DNA of 62,578 nucleotides from Gnetum montanum (Eukaryota; Streptophyta; Gnetopsida; Gnetales; Gnetaceae): the NCBI GenBank assembly GCA_015680685.1, contig MNCI01017563.1:1-62578 (forward strand), read 5' to 3'. A program made the position numbers and the translations under genes. This document shows positions 43,376 to 54,470 of the stretch, one piece after another. The number at the start of each line of letters is the position of its first letter. Position 1 is the stretch's first letter. The notes under the pieces were generated by a model. It searched no databases. It had not been told where the DNA came from and saw only the letters and a program-made list of their open reading frames with translations.

Positions 43376-44040
43376 TGTTACATCTACGAAAACCAATGCA
43401 GTGCCTAAGGCTAACATACCAAACGAGCGATTGAAGCCAATAGCCTCCTAGAGAGTCCTAAGCCTTGCACGCTCACTAATCCACACCTAATTAGGAAGCA
43501 ACTAAGTGACCAAGACTTTCCCTTGGCCAAAAATTTGTTAGGCTCTTGCCTACCCTTTTCCTCCATTGGCCATGAATTTTTAGTTTTTTCTTGGGTTTCA
43601 TTTGTTCATGCATTTACATTGCACCTACTTGCCCAGTGTACACACTACTTCACTTTGTTTACACATTTATACTTTGTTTACACATTCATCTACTTAGCTT
43701 ATGCATTGCATTTGAAAAACATCAAAAAAATGACAAAAACACATGGCCCAAAAAGACCTTAAACTAGCTCATGGCCCGAAAAGGCTTTAAATTAGCATGG
43801 GGCCCAGAATGGCCTAAAACTATCAATTTTTGCACTTCTTTTCTTTCATTTATGCATTTCAACTCTATTTATGATAGGTGTTGCTTGATGTTGTTTTCTT
43901 TTTAGCTGATTTTTGTAGGATCTTGTAGGGACATAGCATGACTACGCATGTTGCATCGCACCTTACACAAGCAAGGTAAGTAGTCCGCTATGAATATAAA
44001 TTGGCATAGATAGTCCACTATGACTATAAACTAGCATATA
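43376..44040 (+). other. Element H non-coding section
   Basis: No domain is recognised. T-rich sequence near 43600-43700 and repeated ATGGCCCxxAAxGGCCTTAAA-type units at 43738-43815 (three imperfect copies) are the only structure. In complete Tat/Ogre elements RT would lie here, so it appears to be lost. Confidence 0.5.
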
Positions 44041-44410
44041 TCATCCTTGGGTCATGATGTTAAACTAGCACAATAGCTTGTCCTTGGGTCATGATGTTAA
44101 ACTAGCACAACAACTTGTCCTTGGGTCATGACATTAAACTGGCACAACAGCTTGTCCTTGGGTCATGACATTAAACTAGCACAAAAGCTCATCCTTGGGT
44201 CATGATGTTAAACTAGCACAATAGCTCATCCTTGGGTCATGATGTTAAACTAGCACAATAGCTCATCCTTGGGTTATAACATTAAATTGGCACAACAAAT
44301 TGTCCTTGGGTCATGATGTTAAACTAGCACAATAGCTCATCCTTGGGTCATGATGTTAAACTAGTAGAACAACTTGTCCTTAGGATATGATGTTAAACTG
44401 GCACAACATA
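44041..44410 (+). repeat. 37-bp tandem repeat array
   Basis: Ten units of 37 bp, starting at 44041, 44078, 44115, 44152, 44189, 44226, 44263, 44300, 44337 and 44374. The core is CCTTGGGTCATGATGTTAAA followed by CTAGCACAA. The period is exact from the first to the last unit, while the units differ by a few bases. Weaker relatives of the unit, with ACTATAAACTAGCA or ACTTTAAACTGGCA, flank it at 43985-44040 and 44411-44530. Confidence 0.9.
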
Positions 44411-44530
44411 CACTATCTGCTATGACATTAAACTAGCACCCAATAATCTGATAGGACTATAAACTAGCACATCATATCTACCAGGACTTTAAACTGGGTT
44501 CATAATATACTAAGACTTTAAACTGGCATG

Positions 44531-45678
44531 TTACTTATCTATTCGAGCACTTGCCATTAGTGAAACCCTTGGTGGCACTCATAACATCATCACCTCCCAT
44601 CATCTTGCTAATCTTTTGGAGAAATTTCCATTAGTGCAACCTTTAGAGGACTTGTAGCATCATCACCTTGGCACTTTCACTGGCTTCCTAAGCACTTGCA
44701 ACTGGTACAACATTTGACACATTTACAGCATCTTCATATCTAGCACTTGTAGCATCTTCACATCTAGCACCTGCAACATCTTCACATCTAACATTTACAT
44801 TGGCATTTCATATTGTGTGGTTTTATTGTCTTCTTAGAGTTATGTTTGTAGGACAAAGCCTTAGAGGTGGTCATGCAGAGATGCATCTCATTACAGCAGC
44901 AAGTCACCACATTGCTCTGATGTGCATGATTGGACTAGTGGAGCCACCCAAGAGTGCACCTCCCCCCTCACCCTTATTACAACCTATGCATATTTACTTC
45001 GTTATCCTAATATCCTCTCATCTCCTACATACTCATGATTATACATCCCTCGAATGCATAAACATTGTGATGCATATGGTGTTCTCTTCACATCAACTAT
45101 AGAACCTATGGTCGATGTAACATAACACATCCTATGGGGAGCCTTTGTTGCATGGTCAAAGCCTAGGTGGATGTAACACGAATCATCCCTGGGAAAAAAA
45201 GCTCATCCTCTCAATGGCCAACTTGCAGCTAACATTCAATAGTAAGCCAAACCCAAAGAAGGTTTTCCTCACAACACAGAAAAAAAGAATGAGGAAGAAA
45301 CACATCCCTAAGCAAATTGACAATGCTAGAACTTTGCAACTAGCCTAGTCTTAGATCGACTTTGACTCTCTCATGAGTATTCTGATGAGAGGTCAACATT
45401 TCAGAGGCAAACTACTTCATGCCATGGTCATTGTCCGCCATCCTGACTTCCCATTTTACATCATGATTTCTTCACCATTTAAATTTCATCTCCCTAGCAT
45501 TGCCTATACCCCTTGTCCCTCATCATACCCTTATTTCTATGGCACTCTTGAGCATGTTGAAACAACATATGATCTTGTACTAATAAGTGATGTTCATTGC
45601 ATGACTACTGTGGTGTTTTGTAATTCTTTGTCGACGTCTCTTGGGCCACATGTCCAAACGTCAACAAAGAGGGGCCGT
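44531..45678 (+). other. Element H 3' region, function unclear
   Basis: Open frames 44800-45102, 45145-45348 and 45373-45681 follow one another on the plus strand. None has a motif I recognise, and they are probably remnants of an unidentified frame. Short repeats of the type TTCACATCTAGCACTTGCAACATC occur at 44720-44800. The end has CAAAGAGGGGCCGT (45665-45678), a polypurine tract directly before the LTR. Confidence 0.45.
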
Positions 45679-45844
45679 TGAAACACCACAAAATTTCAGG
45701 TCTCAACATTTCGACTACAAATTTGGCTAAGTGTCAAAATGATGACACTTTGCCCATATTTTTCCAAGTGTTGAGTATAGTAAACTCCAAACTGCTAGAT
45801 TTGCAAAAAAAATTGAAGTGTCAAAACGATGGCACTTTCTGCAC

Positions 45845-46300
45845 CCTGTTATGCTATGTAGCATAGCATCCTGTTACAATGTGTAGCATAACATAGCATA
45901 GCAGCTAGTTACATTATGTAGTGTAGCACAACTTAGCACCATATCTATTGTAGCGTAGCACCCTATCACACTATGTAGCATAGCATCAAGTTTATTGTAG
46001 CATAGCACCCTATTATGTTTTGTAGCGTAGCGTAGTGTAGCACCTTGTCTACTGCAGTTTAGCACCCTATTATGCTGTGTAGCATAGTGCAGCGTAGTGC
46101 CCTATCATGTGCAGTGGACAGTGGATGAGCATAGTAGATAGTAGCAACAAGCTTTCTATGTACCACACGTAAGACAGGATGCGTGTAGTAGATAGTAGCA
46201 ACCAACATCTCGTGTTCCACACATAACATGGAATGGGTGCAGTAGACAGTATCCTATGTCCCACACATAACATGGGATGAGCATAGTAGCCAGCATCTCA
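45845..46300 (+). repeat. Imperfect short repeats in the H LTR U3
   Basis: The first part (45845-46100) is made of at least nine variants of GTAGCATAGCACCCTATTATG. The second (46110-46295) has three or four units of about 65 bp with AGTAGATAGTAGCAACCAAC and CCACACATAACATGGAATG. The units are degenerate, and length varies between copies. They precede the G-box and TATA box. Confidence 0.75.
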
Positions 46301-46320
46301 TGGTCCTACCCACTACACTA

Positions 46321-46379
46321 CCACGTGGCACCTAATTCACATTTTGGGCTAACTCTAGCCCTATAAATACCCCTATGCC
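46321..46379 (+). promoter_or_regulatory. H LTR promoter: G-box and TATA box
   Basis: A perfect palindromic G-box CCACGTGG at 46321-46328 lies 43 bp upstream of TATAAATA (46372-46379). This is a typical plant RNA polymerase II core promoter spacing. An A/G-rich leader (AGGAGGAGGGTGGG near 46386-46400) follows. Confidence 0.65.
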
Positions 46380-46918
46380 CTCTTTTAGGAGGAGGGTGGG
46401 ATTTCATTTTTCACTAAGGAGGCAATTGGCACTTCCATTTTGCATTTGGCACTTTGGCATCCTGGCACATAGCTCCATCAGTGAACGAGACCTAGAGCAC
46501 CCCACACCGACAGAGAGGCACAGCTACACTGCATAGTACACTGCAGCCCCAGTGCAGCCTAATAGAACCTCACATGGTACATTGTGGCTACCAACTCGGT
46601 AGGCACAGTTCAACATAGTGAGCACCCAACTTCATAGCCTGACACCACTGAGGCTGTGACTACACTCCCACTACACCTATTATACATTGTGTATACCGTT
46701 GTGAATTAGCTATGCTCCCCCAATTTTGGAGCAGTGCATTTTCTCTTCCAAGATCTTATTTTATTCTACTGCATCATACATGTTGCATTATTATGTGTTT
46801 GTGCATGCTTGTTATCTTGGTTATATACTTTAGTACATTTCTACTATTGTGTATGCCACATTTTCTTTCGGTCCAACCTCTACACGTCACACTCTAAAAT
46901 CATTGTTCGTAATTGATT

Positions 46919-47084
46919 ATTTGACACCGTGTAAGTCCCTATATGATCAACTAGACCATTTAGAGTACCTCATTTCCATTTTCTCTAGCACGGACCCCGC
47001 ATGGATCCGGGGTTAGGTTGTACGCCTTAAAACCTCTTGATGTTCCAACCATCGACGTTTTTGTATGTCACACATGTGTAGCAG
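46919..47084. other. Junction sequence between H LTR and cassette G
   Basis: Contains CGGACCCCGCATGGATCCGGGG near 46985-47006, with a short CG-rich inverted repeat (CCCCGCATGGATCCGGGG). No gene is seen. It may be element H leader sequence. Confidence 0.4.
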
Positions 47085-49854
47085 TCAAGGTGGTTGTGGC
47101 TATCTTGCTATTGCTACAACTTCTAGTGAGAGGTAGAAAGCATTCAACAATGCTTTCATTTTCTCCTTCTTACTTCTAAGATCATGCACCATCTACATAG
47201 CTTCATCAATGTGGGTCAGAATCGGCACATCCTAGGGACATGGGATTTTTGAAAATAGCTCCTTTGCATTGATAAACCAGGTAGTGAATTATTTGTGTTC
47301 AATGTTAAATGCTCTAACTACATCCTTTAGCTCCTTGTAATCATTCATCCTTTTAGCTAGGTTTTCAATAGTTGATCGTTGATCTATGAATCGTGCTCTG
47401 AGAACTTTGAGTTCAACATTTGTAGTCTTAAGCTTATGCTTTCTATGTTTATGGTGTTTGAACTCTTCCTCATATAACAAATATGAGTTAGCCACTTGTT
47501 TTTCTAACTTTGACCATGGCCATCTAATAGTCAACATAGCTAGGTTCACATAGCAAAGATTGGCCAACTCCATGTATTTCATCATTTCTTCTATTTACAA
47601 CTCCTTTAGGTGGATCTCCTCTTTATTGTAGGCATTAGTCCCATCAACGATGGGTTGTAAAACTTCTTTTCCTTCTTGGAGTTGCTCGAGAGCTTCATTT
47701 ATTTTTTCAGTCACCATTTGGATGTGCTTCTTGTTTACTTCCTTCTGCAGGCCAACCTGATCTCTATGGTGATTTTTAACTTTTTCAAACTTCAAAGCTT
47801 CATTTTCCTAGGAGATAATCTTAATAACAGATTTTTGGCACAAGGCATGAACTTCTTCCATTGACAAATTTTGATTTTCTATGGCTAATTTCCTTAATTC
47901 CATATTCACCTTAGCTAGTTACTCCAACTATTGATGAACGAACTCTTGCATTTGTTATTTTTGGGCATCAACATTGCATAGGTGATGATTTTGTGTGGTT
48001 AGTGCTTTTTTCTCTTGGTGTATCTAAGCTAAGTCCTTCTAAATTAAATACATTTTTACCTCTACTATGAACTGGCTGAAGATGCCCATCACTACTTCCT
48101 CCTCAGCCTTCTTGAATCGCTCTTGAAGCTGTTGGAAAGCTTCATCTTTGGTTATTATTGGGCTAAGAAGTGCAAGATTAATAATACAAGCACGTAATTT
48201 AGCAACATCCAAGTCCAAGTGTTGATTTTGTGCATGAGGGATTTTGAGTTTCCTTTCCAAGATGATGCATTTACACCTTACTTTCAGTAGCTTTGAATGG
48301 GTTGTAGTGATGTTATCATGAAAATCAAAGATATCTAGAATTAGTTGCTCGGTCCCCACCAGCAATCCAACAACTCTTCATGCTATGATGCATTCAATTT
48401 TTCGTTGCCTATGCCTACAGACATTTGCACATCTCGAAGTATAGATATGTTTGGTACAAACACTATAGGTGCATTAAGTGCTTTAGCAACATGATCAATA
48501 ACTACCTTACCCATAGTCTCTTGCCCTTGGTGCTACATCACCAGGATAGTGGCCCCTTCACCTTCCTCCAAATTCACTAAGAAAGAGGTAGCAGTCCTAG
48601 AGATTTCTGGAAATAAATGTTTTTGTGATAATGACACCGTCACCTCTCAAACATTGGGATCTAACCTCACAAGCAACTACATTTGTTGGACAAAGAATAT
48701 TGGTCCACCCCTTTCCATCTGGCTGATTGTTTGAGCCACCTCATTAAGGTGACTCATTACTGGTTGATACATAGATGGATCCAAACTACTTGTCCCTACA
48801 TGCTACTCTTCCTCATACAAGTGTTTTTTTGAGATTTTGTGCAAGTGCTCAATGGCTACATGAGCCTTCAGTGTTGTTTCTTGAGTAGAAGGTGGAGGTG
48901 GTAGCTACTCCTCTTCTTGAGTTGTAGTTGGTATCTTTTCCTTCATGATTTTGGACCATGATGCCAAAGGACCATGCCTAATTGTTCCATTGGTGTAGCA
49001 GACAATTCCTACACTTTTGTAAAGTTTTTGAATGAGGCATAAAAAGGGCAAGCTTTTCCTTCCATGTTTATTTTTCTTGAAATGCTTCTCAATCTCCAAA
49101 TAGATCAGTTGTGAAAGGTTTATAGGAAATCTCCCACTTAGAGCAACACATGCTTGGGCGAGAAAGGTAGTCACCTTGCTAGGCCTCACTGTGGGATTGA
49201 GGTGATAGGCAACAATTTTAAAGTTGATGCATTTTGCTAGTGTGAGCACACCATACTCCTTACAGTCAACCCCATAACATCGCTAAGTCCACTCCTTTTT
49301 GGCCTCAGGATCACCTTTCATTGATAGCTCAACCAACTATGTCCCAATATCAGGCAATCCCAATGCCTGCATGATAGCCTCGGCCAAGTAGGACACCTAA
49401 ATATCCTTAATTTTTACTATGGACCTAGGCCTTCTATTGTTTCCCATGTATCATTTTCCACTAGATGTGATGATTGGCCACATGGGAAAGGATTATAGTT
49501 GTGTTTTGACTTCAACTAGAGCTTTCTCTAGAAATGGCCTGAAGTTTATTTCTTAAAGAACTAAAAGTTGAATCTCTTAGCACCTGATGATGTCAAGGTA
49601 GACTTAAGTTAAAGTGACTTCAAGCCTTAGCATGGGTCCTAGCACTTCCTCTCGCTATGATTACTCTATTGGCACTTGTTCTTTTGGAATCTATCGAACA
49701 GATTCCATGTTGGCTCCTCACGAAAAGGTCTCATTGCATGGGTTGCCTCTAGTGGTTGTTGGCCTTGTTCTTGTTGGCCCCTTCTAACTTTGAGCCATTT
49801 CTCCCTTGGTTGAAAGGGTTATGTTTCCTATGGGAATTTTAGTCTTGGTGCCAT
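47085..49854 (-). pseudogene. Accessory ORF (aORF), copy G
   Basis: Minus-strand counterpart of copy E, beginning MAPR at 49854 and ending at 47085. The plant-transposon-like domain is at about 49420-48905: YLAEAIMQALGLPDIG, LAKCINFKIVAYHLNPTVRP, FLAQACVALSGRFPINLSQL and SLPFLCLIQKLYKSVGI. This is the clearest version of the domain in the window. Coiled-coil stretches follow (48365-48039, 47795-47595, 47585-47289). They include the blocks ITKDEAFQQLQERFKKAEEE and YMELANLCYVNLAMLT seen in E and F. Stops and frameshifts break it. The C-terminal tail is lost at the junction with element H. Confidence 0.7.
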
Positions 49855-50390
49855 TTTTAATGACAATAAGACCATGGGTTAGTAATCATTATATAACATG
49901 AAGCAATTAGGATACCTTTATCTTTTTAGAATAGTTACACTCAGCTAAGTTGTGATTATGGCTGATTTAATTACTCCAATCATTAGTTTATTTATATGTT
50001 ATTATTAATAAATCATTACAGATGTTGTTGAAAGGGTTAACTCTCAAAAAAATTATGTTTGTATATTATTAAGGTTATTAACACTTTCAAGGAGCTAGAA
50101 AAATTTTCAAAAATTTTCATTAGAAACCTTAAGGTTTGCGAGCTCCCACGATAAAGAGCTTACCTTTGGTAGCTATAGGATTAAAGAATGGAGTGATTTA
50201 GACAAATGGTTGGGAAGTTAAGGGCTCTAAAAGGTTTTGGGCTCTAAAACATGACAAAAACTCACCAAGTGTTATGAGGTAAATGAAAAAAATTTCTAAG
50301 TGAATGATGGTATATATAGGATTTTTGCGTTGCATCGATGAGGCCTTATTGATATGGTTAGTTATGTTGACAAGGCCTCATCGATGTAAC
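49855..50390 (-). promoter_or_regulatory. Cassette G promoter block and candidate intron
   Basis: Read on the minus strand: a 15-bp inverted repeat (CATCGATGAGGCCTT and its complement, 50386-50372 and 50347-50333), then TATATATA (50318-50311), then a consensus splice donor AAAG|GTAAGC with the G of GT at 50163. The ATG of the accessory ORF is 309 nt further at 49854. Copy E has the same order and the same 309-nt distance from its candidate donor to its ATG. The sequence beside the donor (TTATCGTGGGAGCTCGC) also matches E (TTAGTCGTGGGGGAGAG). Confidence 0.55.
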
Positions 50391-51879
50391 TATTGACCAC
50401 CATAGATGACCATTAACTTTGTCAAACTTGAAAAATACAAATATTTTTTGAATGAAATTGGTATCAAGTGGAAGATCAAAAGGCTAGTAATAGTATGAAA
50501 ATATGAGAAGAGGATGTTGGAGCTCATAAATTTGAAAAATTGGAGAAAAATGATTTAGTGGATGAATGGAATAAAAGGCTAAGAAGAATTGAGTGAAATA
50601 CACAATGAAATATGTGAAATATAGGATTGTAGCAATGTCTAAGGTAAGGAACCCAACTAACCAAACCAAGAGCTATGCAAGTGGGTCTTTCCCATAGTAG
50701 GCTCATGCCCTTGTTGCCCTTGCATAACCTAAACTAAGGAGTCCATGGGCCCCCACAGTTCATTAATGGTCATGACAATTTAAGGACCAACCAAAAAGAA
50801 TCTATCCAAGAATTCAAACATGAATGGATGGATGATGGAGAAGGTGAAATGGAATTCCAAATTAAGATCATAAGAATTCGCTTGTGGAATTTGTGCTTAA
50901 AATGACTTGATAAGATCCATCCTTAGTCCAAACCAAAATCAACCACTTTTAGTGACTTCACATCACCACTCTAAGACTGGTCCACCTAGACAAGACACAA
51001 GAGTGCATCGACAAAACAACCACCATTTCATAAAGAGAAGGAAAGAAAGAAGTAGGAAGTGAGAGAGGGCCTTAGTTAGAGGTTACCTTTATGCATGGAT
51101 GCATTTCTTTCTAGTTCCATAACCAATGCTTGTAGCCCATTTATTTTTCTAAGGGATGTGCTTTGAACTCCCATCATTTTTTTGAATTTTTGGATGGGAA
51201 TCATACCATGCAAAGACTTATTCATTTATTGTGTCTAAGGGGTGTTCTTTGAATCCCCATCATTTTTTATTTTTTATTTTTTGGATTTTTGGATGGGAAC
51301 CATATCATGCAAAGATTTTATTTGACTTCCTGTTAGTAGTTTGAATGGAATGGTAAGACATCCATGAAAAGGACTCAAGCACTCAACCAAATAGAAGAAT
51401 ACAAAGAGTATTGAGATCCATTGAAGTCACATCCTATACAAACCTTTGAATCTTTCCTAATTATGAAACTACCAAGGTCACTAATTGATTAAAAGTTTCT
51501 TTAATGGAAGGAACCTCAAATTCTGAGAACAAGAAAAATCATAAAGTGAATGAATGGGTAGATTATGTGTACTCACTCCCTGTTCCATGAAGAATAAACC
51601 ATGTCATAGTCATTAGACATCATAATTCAAAAATAGAAACTAGACATCGACAATAACAACACTAAGCACAAACCATCATTAGTAAAAAATAATAGTGGCA
51701 CTGTGTCCTATTGCAATAAAGCAATTTTATTAGCAAAAATGAGAAAATATCACACTTGAATAAAATAAAACAAATTACAATATATAAGAAAGTGTAAAAT
51801 AATCAAGAAAGGCTCAAAGGTACTAATGATGGTGTAAAATTAGAAAAATCTAAAAATAAAAAATTTGTAAAATTAAAAA
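50391..51879. other. Region without recognisable genes; local duplication
   Basis: No coding sequence is recognised; several frames overlap but show no motif. At about 51155-51320 a block of roughly 95 bp containing ATCATTTTTTTGAATTTTTG and GATGGGAATCATACCATGCA occurs twice in tandem, the second copy having extra ATTTTTT units. The high end (51650-51880) is A-rich and may be the 3'UTR of element K. Confidence 0.5.
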
Positions 51880-51929
51880 ATTATGGAAAAAAGTAGAAAA
51901 ACTAAGAAGCCATATAGGTTGTTAGCATG

Positions 51930-52892
51930 GATGGCCATCTCCCTCACAACTGAGTTGGAAGGAGGAGATCCAAAATATGGAACGTGGTTGTTCATTTGTC
52001 GAGGTGGTAGTTGCACTAGCTTGTCTTGGTTCAAGGAAAGGTTTTAGTTGTTGGATGTTGACCAACTACTTTTTATTTGGGCTTTTAGGCTTATAGATTA
52101 ATGTGGTCCATAAGGAAAATTTTTTATCAATTATATTAGGTCCCTCGCTATGTTTGAGATTTTTCCTTCTTAGGTACATGTGTCAGGTTTCAATATAAAA
52201 CCTTATCTCCTGGTTGAAGTTTTACTTTCCTTATTCTGAGGTCATGACATTACTTACTTAATGCCTTGTGCACCTCATTCAAAGATAGGGCCACTAATCA
52301 ATTTTCATCCAGCACATTCAAGTTGATCAATTTTTCTTTCTATGCTAGACTTAGGTCAAGATTCATATCATAGGTTGTTGAGAGTGTACAAAGCTTGGAT
52401 TGAATCAGGAGCATTGGAAGTTTTTCATACACCAACTCATATGGAGAATAGCCAATAGGAAGTTTCCATGTTGAATGGTAAGCCTAAAGGGTATCATTAA
52501 GTTTTGTAGTTCAATCTTTCCTATATTTGCTAATAGTCCATGTTAGTAGTTTTGTGATCTCCTAGTTGGTTACATCTACTTGATCATTGGCTTAGGGATG
52601 GTAGGGTGTTGTTAATTTATGTTCAACCCCCAAGCATTACATTAAGTTTCTAAAAGTGGCACTTGTGAAATGAGTTTCATTGTTAAAAATTAGTGAATGT
52701 GGCATCCTAAACATATTTATAATATTTTTTTTTTGTATAANGGAATGTGGCATCCTAAACATATTTATAATATTTTTTTTTTGTATAATCTAGTAGTAGT
52801 GAACAATGTTCAATTAGTAATAGTTGTTACCTCTACCCATTTTATACAGTAATCAACTACTATGATAATATATGCCTTTTCATTGGACATGG
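51930..52892 (-). pseudogene. Element K integrase core and C-terminus
   Basis: Minus-strand relic. It begins MSNEKAYIIIVVDY..KW (first Asp kept), followed by an ISFNNETHF stretch where the second Asp has become Asn. A long damaged section then leads to the C-terminal block (KVKLQPGDKVLY, then RKIFLMDHINL-like). The N at 52741, with its duplicated 46 bp, lies inside it. The core is full of stops, and the DDE triad cannot be completed. Confidence 0.72.
52694..52788. other. Assembly join with direct duplicate
   Basis: The bases before the N at 52741 (from 52694) are repeated after it to 52788: GAATGTGGCATCCTAAACAT followed by an AT-rich run. As at 34891, this is an unmerged contig overlap, probably caused by the T homopolymer. 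Confidence 0.88.
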
Positions 52893-53620
52893 GTGTGGCT
52901 AGTGTGTCCAAAGAATGGCCAAACATCTTTAATGATTTTTGATTGGTAGGTTATTCCTTGGATGACCCTTCTCTTTTCTCAATCTACCTCAATCCTTGCT
53001 TGAGTGATTATATGCCCCAATACAATGCCTTCTTCAACCTTGAGATGGTTCTTTTACTAGTTGAGCCATAGATTTTTTTTAATACATCTCTTCAGTACTT
53101 GCTAAAGTCAGTCCAAGGCTTGCTCAAATGTATCTTCATAGGTGGAAAAGTCATCCATGAAGACTTCCACACCATTACCTATGTATTGTTGAAAAATACT
53201 AAGGACTAGGCATTGAAATGTTGTAAGGGCATTGCATACACTGAATGCATCTTACAATATGCAAAAGTACCCTAGGGACTTGTGAACGTTGTCTTGGCCT
53301 AATCTTCTAATGCAATTTGGATTTGGTTATAGCCACTATAACCATCCAAGAAGCTATAATAAAAATGCCTAGATATGATGTCCAACACTTGATCCACAAA
53401 TGGCAATGGAAAGTGATTTTTAAATGTTGCCATATTCAACAACCTAACGTCAATGTAGACCTACCACTTGCCACCTTTTTTTGCACAATTATGAGTGGGA
53501 TAACCCACTCACTATTTGTAATGGGATAGATGACCCCTACCTTAAGGAGTTGTTTAATTTTCTCTTTGACAATCTGCTTCAATTTGGGGTTCAACCACCT
53601 CTACGATTGTTTTCTAGGCT
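52893..53620 (-). pseudogene. Element K reverse transcriptase relic
   Basis: Minus-strand RT. It starts near 53600 with LNPKLKQIVKEKIKQLLKVG and VIYPITNSEW. The catalytic box VFMDDFSTY at about 53165-53139 keeps both Asp residues, the only copy of this group in the window to do so. The first catalytic Asp lies in a frameshifted SFLDGYSGYNQI-type block near 53340. The thumb ends at 52893, where the deletion begins. Confidence 0.78.
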
Positions 53621-54470
53621 TTATGGTCGAGTCAATGTAAAAGTAATGTTAGCATATCCTTGGATCAATTCTTGTTAGCTTAAGATATGACTAAGCAGAG
53701 GCTGTTGGCCATTTGTTAACCACCTTTAATAGCTTTTCTTTTTATTCAGGAGCAAGTTTGGCATTAATTATGATCAATTTACCATTATTTAAAAATGCAT
53801 ATTCCATGCCAACTAGTAAATTTTTTAGCTATAGGGGCTTCTGCTTGAAGTTATCAAGGATTTTCAACTCTCCCCAATAGGTATCATTATCTTCATCAAA
53901 GAGTTTGGGATGCACTTGTTCAAGTTTATCCATGCCTTCAACATAAGCACATGTTAGGCTCTTAGTTGGTTCCATGCATAATGTACTACTATATGAGTTA
54001 ACTATCAGCTACTAGGTGGCCTTCTGTTTTATGGCTATTGTGTATAGTTACCTTTGAATATTTATTTCTTGTGCACACTAACTACATACTTTAATGTATG
54101 TACTTCTGATGGATCAAATCTTTTGCATATAATTGCACCCATTATCGTTGTACATGATACATGAAATACACTTCTTCTCTATCTAATGTAATTCATTTTC
54201 TTTGGAGATTTCTAGAGAGAGATCCCTTATGCCCATATGTGCATTGATGGTGCTTAACCAAGCTCTTCCCATAATGATGGAAAAATCACTTTTGCAGTTT
54301 TCAACCTTGATCACCAGAAAATTAATAGGATAGGACCATCCACAAAATGTGGTTACCATATCCTCTACTAATCCCAAAGGGACAATAATTAACTGATCTA
54401 CCAATTCTAGATAGATGTTGCTCTTCTTAAGAGGTGGTAGGTTCTAGGCCTTGTACATGTCATGCCAGAT
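53621..54470 (-). pseudogene. Element K protease and linker
   Basis: The protease block 54404-54183 reads VDQLIIVPLGLVEDMVTTFC, then GWSYPINFLVIKVENCKSDF, then IIMGRAWLSTINAHMG. It is the cleanest copy of this protease half in the window. Upstream (54480-54410) is a decayed INLDLE-type section. The linker to RT below 54183 includes LCMEPTKSLTCAY in pieces. The catalytic Asp-Thr/Ser-Gly could not be located with confidence. Confidence 0.72.

Larger units (their letters stand above)
45679..46918 (+). repeat. Element H LTR
   Basis: Starts TGAAACACCACAAAATTTC at 45679 after a GAGGGGC purine tract, the usual pattern of Tat/Ogre elements. A G-box CCACGTGG at 46321-46328 and TATAAATA at 46372-46379 form a clear promoter. 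The end near 46918 is estimated; downstream TTTGACACCGTG might be a primer-binding site, but it does not match a tRNA I can name well. U3 holds two sets of short repeats. Confidence 0.6.

Noticed and set aside
44041-44410. CRISPR-like array
   Set aside because: The repeats are contiguous 37-bp units without unique spacers, in a plant retroelement.
46712-46916. Cys- and Leu-rich overlapping frames as a host membrane gene
   Set aside because: They lie inside the H LTR on low-complexity T-rich sequence; two frames give similar hydrophobic chance ORFs.
50484-50706. Two overlapping aromatic-rich minus-strand frames
   Set aside because: Both are translations of A/T-rich sequence, with no motif and mutual overlap.
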